IMG/VR virus record: IMGVR_UViG_3300044798_000162
Span: 1-63,303 of that record
Source of the DNA: a virus
Length of the DNA stretch: 63,303 bases
Direction: 5' to 3' (one strand)
Position numbers and translations under genes: made by a program. Numbering within the stretch: the stretch's first letter is position 1; the number at the start of each line of letters is the position of its first letter. A model generated the notes under the pieces. That model worked only from the letters and a program-made list of their open reading frames with translations, was not told the DNA's origin and searched no databases. Shown here piece after piece: positions 32,269-39,565 of the stretch.

Positions 32269-32326
32269 GCAACCAAGCTGCCCACATGACTACGTGTTGT
32301 CAAGGGATAATCGCCTAAAATAAAGC

Positions 32327-32355
32327 TTGACACGGGCGGAGTGAGGGCGTAGGGT
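32327..32355 (+). promoter_or_regulatory. Promoter candidate, TTGACA-N17-TAGGGT
   Basis: Lies 11 bases right of the IS end, in the original phage sequence. It reads into a 400-bp stretch with no gene but many perfect stems, the candidate RNA. The same -10 box, TAGGGT, occurs for the gene at 35200. Confidence 0.5.
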
Positions 32356-32361
32356 GCGGGC

Positions 32362-32745
32362 GAAATCACTTTCTTGTTCTTTATCACTTTTGGCCTGACG
32401 AGACTATGAGCATGGGCAGAACGCCATGCCGTGGCTGACTGACGCCGCCGAATAATCATGGTGCCGCCCTAACAGCCCAACGTTTATCGTTGAGAGTCAC
32501 GGTGCACCGGCAGGAGAAACCCCTGCGGCCAATTCACTTTTGTTCTTTGTACGCTTACCGCGTGCCTGTGCTAGCCGAGTCATTGCTGCCCCCAAGTATA
32601 GGGGGCTGAGTCCTTGGCAAGCGCGAGAGAGCACAACCAGACATAGCTTGTCCGGCTCGGATAGACCCGGACGACTCTCGCGACGCGGTATGACAACACG
32701 TTTCCCCGGTGACGCGGGGGATTAAAGGCCAGTCCTACGAAAAAA
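32362..32745 (+). ncRNA. Candidate structured non-coding RNA, about 380 nt
   Basis: No frame is convincing here, yet stems abound. TGGCC/GGCCA closes a domain (about 32390-32531) containing CGCCATG/CATGGTG extended by GGGC/GCCC, a CAACG-TTTAT-CGTTG hairpin, and GCAGG/CCTGC around a GAAA-bearing loop. A second domain has ACGC/GCGT, GCCCCC/GGGGGC, and GCGAGAG/CTCTCGC enclosing ACAA/TTGT and GTCCGG/CCGGAC hairpins. A 15-nt sequence like CACTTTTTGTTCTTT flanks the first domain on both sides. It is driven by a promoter. No known RNA family was recognised. Confidence 0.5.
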
Positions 32746-32764
32746 ATGCCGCGTGTTTCTCTTT

Positions 32765-33079
32765 TTACCCCCGGCAACTCGACCCCACCTCTACCACATC
32801 CGCCTCCTTCATCTCTAGTCTGAACTCCAACCCGCAGATCGTGGGCAGGTGCGGCCCGTAGGCCGCCTCCCCGCAGCGATGGACAAGATCGAATGAGACG
32901 CGAGCCCAACTAGGCTCCACGCCATAGGCTTTGCGGTAGGCTTCTATGGCCTTGCTGGTGCGGTCGTAGACTTCTTTCCTGAGCAAGTCCATCGCCAGCA
33001 CGTTGCGGAGGTGGTCCGTGGGCCTGCCATCCAATTCGCTCTGGCGGGGCGCTTCGGGGTTAAGGCCGTAGTCACTCAT
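32765..33079 (-). CDS. Hypothetical protein, 104 aa
   Basis: Start at MSDYGLNPEAPRQSEL overlapping the upstream stop (TAATG). A central helix (MDLLRKEVYDRTSKAIEAYRK is typical of helical scaffold) and a Cys-containing middle (VHRCGEAAYG). Function unknown; convergent with the candidate RNA. Confidence 0.5.
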   Translation of the reverse strand: MSDYGLNPEAPRQSELDGRPTDHLRNVLAMDLLRKEVYDRTSKAIEAYRKAYGVEPSWARVSFDLVHRCGEAAYGPHLPTICGLEFRLEMKEADVVEVGSSCRG

Positions 33080-33357
33080 TAAACCTCTGGCCTCTTTCCT
33101 GTCTCTATCCACTCAGAGCATAGCAAATAGCCGTGCGCATCAATCAGGTTGTCAGGCGTGTGGCGGTTCATCTCGCGAGATAGTTTCAACCCCACCATCA
33201 TCAAGGTGGCCTCCTTGGGGGTGATGTCCGCCTTTAACTTGTGCGTCAATAATCCCGACCAGATTTTCGCTGTCTTGGCATAATCATCGGGCGGATCGCC
33301 ATACAAAGAATTGCGCGGTCCGAGTACCGCCTTTTCTGCCTCGCGGGAAAAGTTCAT
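33079..33357 (-). CDS. Conserved phage protein (DUF6378-like), 92 aa
   Basis: MNFSREAEKAVLGPRNS, then LYGDPPDDYAKTAKIWSGLL and MMVGLKLSREMNRHTPDNLIDAHGYL, the pattern of a widespread phage family. That family often sits beside nucleotide or recombination genes. ATG overlaps the exonuclease stop by four bases, so the two are translationally coupled. Confidence 0.65.
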   Translation of the reverse strand: MNFSREAEKAVLGPRNSLYGDPPDDYAKTAKIWSGLLTHKLKADITPKEATLMMVGLKLSREMNRHTPDNLIDAHGYLLCSEWIETGKRPEV

Positions 33358-34130
33358 CGGTCTAAATACTCTTGATAAGATTTTTCTGAAATGGTATAAT
33401 AGGCTCGACATTTCCGGCACCGCATCTGATGTTGTATCGTGCCCATCGCCGTCACCCGCGTCTTGTCCTTCTTGACATGCGCACTTCCGCAATGAGCGCA
33501 TTGCCATTTCTCTCCGCCATTAAGCACGCCCACGTGGGTCTTGGCGGCAGCTACCACGCGCAATTTACCCCATACCGCTTCAAGCAATTGGATGTCGTGG
33601 CCGCAGTATTTCATCATGTAGGCCAACGCAATGCGGTCGTTGTTGAGCACGACCTTTTTCCATAAATCTAGGTCGGTGGAAATTTTGCTCCCCACCCCCA
33701 GCAGCTTGGCAATGTAATCCAGTTTGTTACTGTTGAAGGCGCATAGGCGGCTGGCCCATGCGCAGGTGTCCACGGTCTTGTAACTAGGGAGGGGTTGGAG
33801 ACCATGCACCAAACAGCGGGTGCGAAACCATGGCATATCAAACCTATCGCCCCAATGGGCCACCAACTCATCAGCCTCGTTTGCCTCCTCCAAAAACTCC
33901 GCCAACATCCCCTTGTCGCCCTGGCGGGAATCCCATGCCGTCACCCTCACCTTGGATTCGCCCTGCCATTTTCTGCCTATGCAAATGATGGCCCTTTCCT
34001 TGATGATCCCCTGTGGGTTGATATACTGCTTGGCTCCAGTCCGCCAAGAGAACGCTATATTCGGACTCGTTTCCAAATCCCAGAATAGTCTACGGATTGC
34101 CGGGGTTTTACCCGGCGATGGTTTTTGCAT
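33354..34130 (-). CDS. DnaQ-like 3'-5' exonuclease with zinc ribbon, 258 aa
   Basis: The N terminus has the RNase H-fold motif LFWDLETSPN (Asp-x-Glu); later TVDTCAWASRLCAFN, then DYIAKLLGVGS and a CGHDIQLLEAVW segment with the C-terminal Asp. The C-terminal 60 residues carry two Cys pairs (CAHCG and CRKC), a zinc ribbon. The start at 34130 follows a small gene's stop by eight bases. Such proteins proofread or degrade DNA. No polymerase domain is attached. Confidence 0.75.
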   Translation of the reverse strand: MQKPSPGKTPAIRRLFWDLETSPNIAFSWRTGAKQYINPQGIIKERAIICIGRKWQGESKVRVTAWDSRQGDKGMLAEFLEEANEADELVAHWGDRFDMPWFRTRCLVHGLQPLPSYKTVDTCAWASRLCAFNSNKLDYIAKLLGVGSKISTDLDLWKKVVLNNDRIALAYMMKYCGHDIQLLEAVWGKLRVVAAAKTHVGVLNGGEKWQCAHCGSAHVKKDKTRVTAMGTIQHQMRCRKCRAYYTISEKSYQEYLDR

Positions 34131-34138
34131 AAAATCGT

Positions 34139-34297
34139 TTACTTCCCCGCCCGCCTCCACCCCAGCACGATCACCTTCGCGTAGTCCCACGCCTCACTCC
34201 ACGGGTCGCTATCCAAGGCCCAGTAACCTAGGGCCAGCCAGAAGACGCGGGCGTAGTCGCGAGCGAAGCGGAGGAGGGTTGTTAAGCTATTAATCAT
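34139..34297 (-). CDS. Small aromatic-rich protein, 52 aa
   Basis: MINSLTTLLRFARDYARVFW onward, with many Trp and Tyr residues and a helical N terminus. It lies in the space once credited to the exonuclease N terminus, and its presence fixes that gene's start at 34130. A 16-bp palindrome is 12 bases upstream. Confidence 0.55.
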   Translation of the reverse strand: MINSLTTLLRFARDYARVFWLALGYWALDSDPWSEAWDYAKVIVLGWRRAGK

Positions 34298-34308
34298 AAG
34301 GGATATAC

Positions 34309-34324
34309 GCTATTCGCGAATAGC
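34309..34324. promoter_or_regulatory. Perfect 16-bp palindrome GCTATTCGCGAATAGC
   Basis: Exact dyad between the genes at 34336 and 34297. It is a good candidate operator or RNA hairpin controlling the small gene and the exonuclease behind it. Confidence 0.55.
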
Positions 34325-34335
34325 GAATGAAGGGA

Positions 34336-34551
34336 TTATGGCTTCTTCTCTCTCACCCGCTCCTCCCAATACCGCAGCGCAACCTCCCCCAAGAGCCGCT
34401 TCTGCTCTTCCTTGAGCCGCCCCAGAATAGACAGGCCATAGAGCCACACGTCCTTGAGGATGGCTTGGGGTGGGTCGCCTGCGACCTCGGCGGCCACTTC
34501 GACTCCGTAGTCCCCGTCGTTGATCTTGGCAAATGAATGAAAATGAAACAT
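34336..34551 (-). CDS. Hypothetical protein, 71 aa
   Basis: MFHFHSFAKINDGDYGVEVAAEV leads to a helical tail. Follows the GIY-YIG gene by four bases. No domain recognised. Confidence 0.5.
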   Translation of the reverse strand: MFHFHSFAKINDGDYGVEVAAEVAGDPPQAILKDVWLYGLSILGRLKEEQKRLLGEVALRYWEERVREKKP

Positions 34552-34555
34552 AAAA

Positions 34556-35200
34556 TTATTCCAATTTCTTTTCTCTTAATGCCTTAAAGTACCGCTTTCT
34601 TCCCTCAATAATTTTTCTTATATGCTCTGGTGTGTGCGGTCGGCCCTTACTAGAAGAGGAGATTTTTCTGCGGTGTTCTGCGGATAATGGCTTGCCTATC
34701 TGGGCGACATGAAGCCCGTGAAAGTGAACCAATGCCTTTAGGGATTTTTTATGAGACTCAGACATTTTCCTTCGCGCTTCTTGCGAAACAGGATGTCCGC
34801 GATTAGTTAGGGATAGCCTCCGTCGCATCTGTAAAGACTTTGGCCTGCCTTTGCCAGCACGAGATAATTTCAATCTCATCTCCCCGGAAAAGCGTCTATT
34901 AATACTTCCTCCCGTGTCTTGGTTATATCCATGTTGCGGCTCTACGCTTTTGTAATAAGAAATCCACGCTTGCTCCCTAACATCCAGTACTGGTTCTGTC
35001 GTTTCTTCTAGGATGTGAAATTCAAAAGCATGGACTCCATCCACCAAAAAATCATTTTGTAGGCGATGGTTAAAATGTTCGCCATATTTTAGCTTGGAAA
35101 AATGGTCACGTCTTCTTCGTTCTAAGTGGATACTTTGACCAATATACCATTTCCCGTTAATGATGTTGTGGATGCCATATATACCGCATTTCCTAGTCAT
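34556..35200 (-). CDS. GIY-YIG homing-type endonuclease with NUMOD3 modules, 214 aa
   Basis: CGIYGIHNIINGKWYIGQS at residues 5-23 is the catalytic signature, with the following Arg residues and a Glu in REQAWISYYKS. Later come repeated basic segments with K-G-R-P and S-x-E-x-R-R-K (MSESHKKS, LSAEHRRKISS, TPEHIRKI) of the NUMOD3 type used for DNA binding. It is separated from the rest by its own promoter and sits between the accessory arm and the terminase operon. Confidence 0.85.
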   Translation of the reverse strand: MTRKCGIYGIHNIINGKWYIGQSIHLERRRRDHFSKLKYGEHFNHRLQNDFLVDGVHAFEFHILEETTEPVLDVREQAWISYYKSVEPQHGYNQDTGGSINRRFSGEMRLKLSRAGKGRPKSLQMRRRLSLTNRGHPVSQEARRKMSESHKKSLKALVHFHGLHVAQIGKPLSAEHRRKISSSSKGRPHTPEHIRKIIEGRKRYFKALREKKLE

Positions 35201-35218
35201 TTCGCCTTGTTTCCCCGC

Positions 35219-35247
35219 ACCCTACGCTCTTGCGCCCTCCTCGTCAA
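35219..35247 (-). promoter_or_regulatory. Promoter candidate, TTGACG-N17-TAGGGT
   Basis: Minus-strand -35 at 35247-35242 and -10 at 35224-35219, upstream of the GIY-YIG gene. It diverges from the terminase promoter at 35271. Confidence 0.45.
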
Positions 35248-35270
35248 GCTTTTTCTTCGCCTTTTTTCTC

Positions 35271-35299
35271 TTGACATTTTCCCGCCATCCGCGCACACT
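35271..35299 (+). promoter_or_regulatory. Promoter candidate for the terminase operon, TTGACA-N17-CACACT
   Basis: Perfect -35 at 35271-35276, weak -10. The first ATG is 11 bases past the -10, so the leader would be only about four bases. Confidence 0.45.
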
Positions 35300-35309
35300 C
35301 CCACCCAAC

Positions 35310-35897
35310 ATGCCCGACCAGCCCTCTGCGGAGCCACTGAACACGCCTCCCACCCAGCCGCCCGCGACCCTGATTATCGTCCCACCCCCCGGCCCGCTCG
35401 CACCCCGCCACGTGAATCGGATAGGCGCGGCCCGCAAGGAGGACTCGTATGCCCCCTGCCTCAAGATCAAACGCATTCGGGGCGGGGAGTTGGAGCCGGA
35501 GCCGCTCATGGTGCCGATGGATACTGCCGCCAACCAGAACCGCGAGATCATCGTCTCAGAGCTGGCGCGGCAGTTCCTCACCGAAGTCCTCGACCACTGG
35601 AAGGACAAGGGCACCAAGCTCACCCCCCTTGAACTGAAGCAGACGATGGAGGCCATCAACATTGCTAACGACAATTGCCGCTTTGCCCACGCGGGCATCG
35701 CGCTCCCACCCGAGAAGCCATCCGGCGGGACAGGGAAAGGGGCGGACTTGGCCAACGCCATGTTTGGACTGGGGGCAGGGATCGCGGCGGGCAAGACCCC
35801 CGAGGCGGAGGAGTTGCTGAAAAAGTTTCGGTCGCTGGGGGCAAAGTTGCAGAAGGCGGAGGCGAAGGAGGGGGAAGTGACTGAGATTAAGTCATGA
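35310..35897 (+). CDS. Putative small terminase subunit or packaging partner, 195 aa
   Basis: Pro-rich N terminus (MPDQPSAEPLNTPPTQ), then a helical body (REIIVSELARQFLTEVL, LTPLELKQTMEAINI) and a Gly/Lys tail. It overlaps the large terminase gene by four bases and is translated immediately before it, the usual place of the small subunit. No helix-turn-helix is clear, so the role rests on position. Confidence 0.5.
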   Translation: MPDQPSAEPLNTPPTQPPATLIIVPPPGPLAPRHVNRIGAARKEDSYAPCLKIKRIRGGELEPEPLMVPMDTAANQNREIIVSELARQFLTEVLDHWKDKGTKLTPLELKQTMEAINIANDNCRFAHAGIALPPEKPSGGTGKGADLANAMFGLGAGIAAGKTPEAEELLKKFRSLGAKLQKAEAKEGEVTEIKS

Positions 35898-37816
35898 CGC
35901 TTGAGCAGTTAAAATTGGTGCATGGTCTTTTGGACGGCCAAGACAAGGAGAAGTGGATTCAGGCCGCCTCCCTCATTCTGGCCGACCGGGGCGTGGAGGG
36001 CGTGGTGGACTCGTTCGAGCTGGCCGACAAGATCGTGCGGGAGTTTCTCCACGATTTGCTGGAGGCGGATGACTACGCGGGGGCGGCAGCGCTGTTGTGG
36101 CATGAGCAGAAGTTCAACATGGGGCCGAAATTTGTGCAAGATGTGATGCGTGTTATTCACGATCATCACCTCGTTTTATTGCAAGGCGCGTCGAGCACTT
36201 CAAAAACCCTAACGGCTGCAATGTGGATGTTTTTGGATTGGTTGAGGGAACCCAATCTCACGTCAGTTAAGATCATCTCCCGTGACGAGGGCCATCTTCG
36301 CGGTAATGCTTTCGGAGCCATACGAACTGCCTTCCACACCATGGCGATTCCATGGGCGGATATGGATGACATCGTGGACCGAGATAGCGATTTGTACCTT
36401 GGCATGAGATCGGCTGGTAAGGAGTTTGGGTTCCAAGGAATTGCCTTTAAGCAATCCTATGAAACCACGGGTGCCCTGCAAGGTTATCATCCTCGCCCTT
36501 ATCGAAAATTTGACCATCCAAAGTTTGGCCGACTTTCAAGAATTAGAATTTTAGGAGATGAGTGCTCCGACTGGCCGGAGGGTCCGTTTGGGGGTCTTTC
36601 CTCGCCCATGTCCTCCATTGATGCCGTTGGCCATGTGAAACTGGTGCTCACTTTCAATCCCGTCAGCGTGGATAAGAAGGTAATGGAATGGGCCATGCCG
36701 GAGCAGGGGTGGCTGCTGGAAGACTGCGAACGACTCTATGAGTGGACCAGTAAGAAAGGTTGGCATGTGCTTCGTTTGGATGGCAAGTTGTGCGAAAATG
36801 TAGTGGAACGAAAGGATATTTACCCCGGTTTCGTTAATTACGAAGGCTACATGCAGAAACTTCAAGGGGAGGGAGATAGCAGTTCCGAATTTTACGCCTT
36901 TGGTCGCGGTTGGCCGCCCTTGAAAACTCAGGTATGGACTGTCTTTCCTCCCGCGTGGCCCACCCTCCAGCGCGGTGAGGCGCTTTTCGACGAACTCATC
37001 TGCAACTGGTGCTCCATAGACTGCGCCTATCAAGGCATCGACAAGGTGGTGATGACCGTGGGGCGGTTCGGGTTTGCCAGCGGTTGGACCAAGGCCAATG
37101 GCGAGACGGTCAAGTTTCCCGACCCCTCCAATCCCAAGGTCTACAAGTCGCGCCCCGTCCTCCAAGCCGACCAGCAAATCATGCTGGAAAAGAGCGACAA
37201 CACGGTCACGCTCGCCCTAGAAATCAAGGGCAAGTGCATGATGATGGGCATTGAGCCCAAGTGGGTCGTGGTTGACGGGACGGGACAAGGTGCCGGCACG
37301 GCGGACAACCTACGCACCTATTGGGGCGACGTGCTCATCCTGCGGTGGGGCGAGGGTGCCACCAAGCAGAAGGTATTGGCAGAGGATAAGCAAACCGCCG
37401 CCGAGCGGTATGATGGCGTGGTTACAGAAATCTGGTTTGCGGCCAAGGAGTGGATGAATCCCGAGGTGTGCGCCTTCCTCATCAACCCCATCATCTCCTC
37501 CAACCCCATCACGACCCAACTTACCACGCGGCGCTTCCGCTACGTGAAAGGTGGCAAGGTGAGAATCGAGGCGAAGGAGGAGTGGAAGGCTAGGAACAGC
37601 GGCAAATCGCCAGACGAGGCCGAGAGCCTGCTCATGGCACAACAACTCATGCGCCAGCGCGCCTCGGTGCTGCCCGGCATGGCCACCATGCAGGACAACC
37701 GCCCCAAGAAAGAGGAGGAGGCGGCCAACACGGTGATCGACTCCACCACGCCTCAGCGGAAAACACTGGAGTGGGGTGGCGAGGACAAAAACGCAGGGGA
37801 GGGGCTGAGGCTGTGA
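35894..37816 (+). CDS. terL: Large terminase subunit, DNA packaging ATPase/nuclease, 640 aa
   Basis: Walker A GASSTSKT at residues 98-105, Walker B-like RIRILGDE at about 213-220, and nuclease Asp residues in CSIDCAYQG, VVVDGTGQG and the later SPDEAESLL. This is the ATPase followed by an RNase H-like nuclease, of usual or slightly greater size. It cuts concatemeric DNA and drives it through the portal. Gene overlaps on both sides show coupling with the small-subunit candidate and the next gene. Confidence 0.9.
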   Translation: MTLEQLKLVHGLLDGQDKEKWIQAASLILADRGVEGVVDSFELADKIVREFLHDLLEADDYAGAAALLWHEQKFNMGPKFVQDVMRVIHDHHLVLLQGASSTSKTLTAAMWMFLDWLREPNLTSVKIISRDEGHLRGNAFGAIRTAFHTMAIPWADMDDIVDRDSDLYLGMRSAGKEFGFQGIAFKQSYETTGALQGYHPRPYRKFDHPKFGRLSRIRILGDECSDWPEGPFGGLSSPMSSIDAVGHVKLVLTFNPVSVDKKVMEWAMPEQGWLLEDCERLYEWTSKKGWHVLRLDGKLCENVVERKDIYPGFVNYEGYMQKLQGEGDSSSEFYAFGRGWPPLKTQVWTVFPPAWPTLQRGEALFDELICNWCSIDCAYQGIDKVVMTVGRFGFASGWTKANGETVKFPDPSNPKVYKSRPVLQADQQIMLEKSDNTVTLALEIKGKCMMMGIEPKWVVVDGTGQGAGTADNLRTYWGDVLILRWGEGATKQKVLAEDKQTAAERYDGVVTEIWFAAKEWMNPEVCAFLINPIISSNPITTQLTTRRFRYVKGGKVRIEAKEEWKARNSGKSPDEAESLLMAQQLMRQRASVLPGMATMQDNRPKKEEEAANTVIDSTTPQRKTLEWGGEDKNAGEGLRL

Positions 37817-38466
37817 GCTATCGCCTAAAAGAGCCATTGGTGCACGCGATTTCGGGAGATCATCACTTCCCCGATCCCTGCGGCTTCACCTTCCGCGCCG
37901 ATGATTTCCCCGCCCTATTGAGTAAAATTACTCAATATCGGTTGCAAAACGGCCTGCCGGTGGGCGACCCGGAGCAGGAGGTACTCACATTCTATGCGAA
38001 GTCATTCCCGTGGAGCGTGATAGAAGAAGATGGACGAAAAGTTTTGTCACAAAAACACACCACTCTTTTTGACAATCCTGACACAAATCCCGCCAAAGTG
38101 TCGCAATCGCTCCAAGAGCGCCTCTACGCATGGGTGAATCAGGTGTGGCGCAACCCACCCGCCAAGCTACTCGCCCCGCAGGAGGCCGCCAGTCGCGTTT
38201 CTGCCTGTAAGAATTGCCCGCAACACCTGCCGCCCCTATCAGATACCCCCCTAAACGATCCTAGGGCAAAAGAAACGGATCGGCGGGTGTTTGTGCTCGC
38301 AAAGTGCCGCCCCGCCTCGGATGCACTTGGCTCCTGCGCCCATTTCGGCTGGGACTGCCGCCTCGCTTGCTTGTTGCCCAACCCGAGCGGCGGCGGAGAG
38401 AAGGAGCCGGCGGGGTGCTGGGTGGCGCCCCAAAGAAATGAGATGCCCAAGCCACTTAAAACTTGA
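37813..38466 (+). CDS. Cys-rich hypothetical phage protein, 217 aa
   Basis: GTG start overlaps the terminase stop by four bases. The C-terminal 90 residues have spaced cysteines (ACKNCPQ, CRPASDALGSCAHFGWDCRLACL) that could bind zinc. The N terminus begins VSYRLKEPLVHAISGD. Located straight after the terminase and before the replication genes, it may be a phage regulator or a DNA-associated protein; no family recognised. Confidence 0.55.
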   Translation: MSYRLKEPLVHAISGDHHFPDPCGFTFRADDFPALLSKITQYRLQNGLPVGDPEQEVLTFYAKSFPWSVIEEDGRKVLSQKHTTLFDNPDTNPAKVSQSLQERLYAWVNQVWRNPPAKLLAPQEAASRVSACKNCPQHLPPLSDTPLNDPRAKETDRRVFVLAKCRPASDALGSCAHFGWDCRLACLLPNPSGGGEKEPAGCWVAPQRNEMPKPLKT

Positions 38467-38490
38467 CAATCGCCCCCACCGTGCCATCAT
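38463..38490 (+). promoter_or_regulatory. Promoter candidate, TTGACA-N16-CATCAT
   Basis: Perfect -35 overlapping the stop of the preceding gene. About 215 bp of leader then leads to the gene at 38705, with the palindrome at 38670 inside it. Confidence 0.45.
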
Positions 38491-38669
38491 GCCCCTTGCA
38501 CGCAGAGATTTGCGCTGCTCGCCGGGGTTCTCAGTGTTCTGCCTCGTCAAGTCTCCTAGCGCGGGCCGTAAGGAAGAGCTATCCGTCCCCTGCGTGTCGC
38601 TTTTCAAATTGTTCCGTTAAACGTATCAGGCCGCAAACCAAAGTAGACGAGAACACCATACCAAAGTTA

Positions 38670-38687
38670 TTCTACTTGCAAGTAGAA
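38670..38687. promoter_or_regulatory. Perfect 18-bp palindrome TTCTACTTGCAAGTAGAA
   Basis: Exact dyad 17 bases before the ATG of the small gene at 38705, too well matched for the local GC-rich background to suggest by chance. Likely a protein-binding operator, or a hairpin near the ribosome entry site. Confidence 0.6.
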
Positions 38688-38704
38688 CGGGCATCTGGAG
38701 TAAA

Positions 38705-38905
38705 ATGAACACACCTAGTTTCGTAGTCCATTGGACGGAGCGCATGATCTCCGGCCACCGCAAGTACCCGCCCACCGAGTTGGTGCGCGCCCCCTGCTGC
38801 GGGTGGGCCACCCTGCCTGCCAAGGATGCGGAGGAGGCGCGGGCCAAGTGGGTGGCCATGTTTCCACGGGCGAGGGTGGTGCGGGTAGGGGAGAAATTAG
38901 CTTGA
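38705..38905 (+). CDS. Small hypothetical protein, 66 aa
   Basis: MNTPSFVVHWTERMIS, with CCGWATLPAKDAEEARAKW and a basic end. Preceded by a palindrome and possibly under its control. Function unknown. Confidence 0.55.
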   Translation: MNTPSFVVHWTERMISGHRKYPPTELVRAPCCGWATLPAKDAEEARAKWVAMFPRARVVRVGEKLA

Positions 38906-38929
38906 CAATCTTGCCTTTTGTGCCATCAT
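38902..38929 (+). promoter_or_regulatory. Promoter candidate, TTGACA-N16-CATCAT
   Basis: Perfect -35 at 38902-38907. A GTG at 38937 and an in-frame ATG at 38928 open a 51-54-codon frame ending where the GIY-YIG gene begins. Confidence 0.4.
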
Positions 38930-38936
38930 GGACAGC

Positions 38937-39092
38937 GTGGCAGTGGTACATTTGCTAGACTTGGTACAATCAATCACTTTGGAGGTAATCCCTCCCCGCC
39001 TTCGCCATTCGCAATGCCCGCCTAGCGGGATGTACCCTTGCGGGTGGCGGGGGTGGTTGGGTTTTTATATATGCATTCTATTTTTTTATTAG
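38937..39092 (+). CDS. Possible truncated small ORF, 51 codons
   Basis: From the GTG eight bases past the CATCAT -10 box: VAVVHLLDLVQSITLEVIPP then a sudden hydrophobic AT-rich tail (FYICILFFY). The tail lies in sequence that belongs to the following homing gene, so the original 3' end may have been displaced. Weak support only. Confidence 0.25.
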   Translation: MAVVHLLDLVQSITLEVIPPRLRHSQCPPSGMYPCGWRGWLGFYICILFFY

Positions 39093-39565
39093 AAGACATG
39101 CCGTTGTTGTTTAATAACATTGACGGAATTGAAATTTTAACGTTCACTAACTGCATGATTCCAAGCGCCGTAGAATTAACGAGAATCAGAAGGGCATTGG
39201 AAAATACTGAAGGCTTAGGAGGGACAAGGTCGGATGAGATTAATGAGGCAACTCTGGCGCATAAAAAAACAGTTGCGGGAGGAAGAAGGGCCTGTACCCT
39301 AATAGGTAAGTCATATATCTATTTAATGCGAAATATAAGGAGCGGGAAAACCAAAATAGGTTTATCGGTAAATGTTCGTTTCCGAGAAAAAACTCTTCAG
39401 TCCGAGGAACCCGAAGTGGAAGTTCTATTTTCGTGCGAGGGCACTAGACGGGACGAGATAAAACTTCACTCCATTTTCTCCGAACAGCGAGTGCGCGGAG
39501 AGTGGTTTTCTTTAGAAGATAATGATATAGAATATATTAGGTCATTAGTCTGGAGGAATAATTGA
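39071..39565 (+). CDS. GIY-YIG (T5orf172/MUG113-like) endonuclease, 164 aa
   Basis: The start is taken at MHSIFLLEDMP; the upstream TTG is weak. Residues from about 88 have GKSYIYLMRNIRSGKTKIGLS, RFREKTLQSEEPEVEVLF and EIKLHSIFSEQRVRGEWFSL, the pattern of the T5orf172/MUG113 branch of GIY-YIG proteins. AT-rich relative to neighbours and placed just before the replication genes. Overlaps the next gene's TTG start (TTGA). Confidence 0.7.
   Translation: MHSIFLLEDMPLLFNNIDGIEILTFTNCMIPSAVELTRIRRALENTEGLGGTRSDEINEATLAHKKTVAGGRRACTLIGKSYIYLMRNIRSGKTKIGLSVNVRFREKTLQSEEPEVEVLFSCEGTRRDEIKLHSIFSEQRVRGEWFSLEDNDIEYIRSLVWRNN

Larger units (their letters stand above)
30530..32315. mobile_element. IS1595-family insertion sequence with passenger gene, 1786 bp
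   Basis: Left end starts GGCAATTATCCC; right end, read on the other strand, starts GGCGATTATCCC. Both ends then share TTGACA and ACGTA. Inside are an intact transposase on the minus strand and, facing it, a PP-loop passenger gene. The flanking 8-bp TAAAATAA duplication marks a complete and probably recent insertion. The TTGACA in the left end is placed to serve as a promoter for the passenger. Confidence 0.85.
30522..32323. repeat. 8-bp target-site duplication around the insertion sequence
   Basis: TAAAATAA occurs at 30522-30529 and again at 32316-32323, precisely flanking the terminal inverted repeats at 30530 and 32315. An 8-bp duplication is what IS1595-family transposition produces. Confidence 0.85.

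Noticed and set aside
32401-32531. Hammerhead ribozyme (CTGACGAG and GAGAAAC elements)
   Set aside because: The core strings occur, but the stems needed between them and the cleavage site do not form in the required order.
32617-32686. tRNA gene
   Set aside because: A 7-bp closing stem with two inner hairpins is present, but there is no T-loop sequence or anticodon arm.
38463-38708. 81-codon frame from the TTG at 38463
   Set aside because: Its first codon is in the promoter and its content is Cys/Ser/Arg-rich with no resemblance to a protein.
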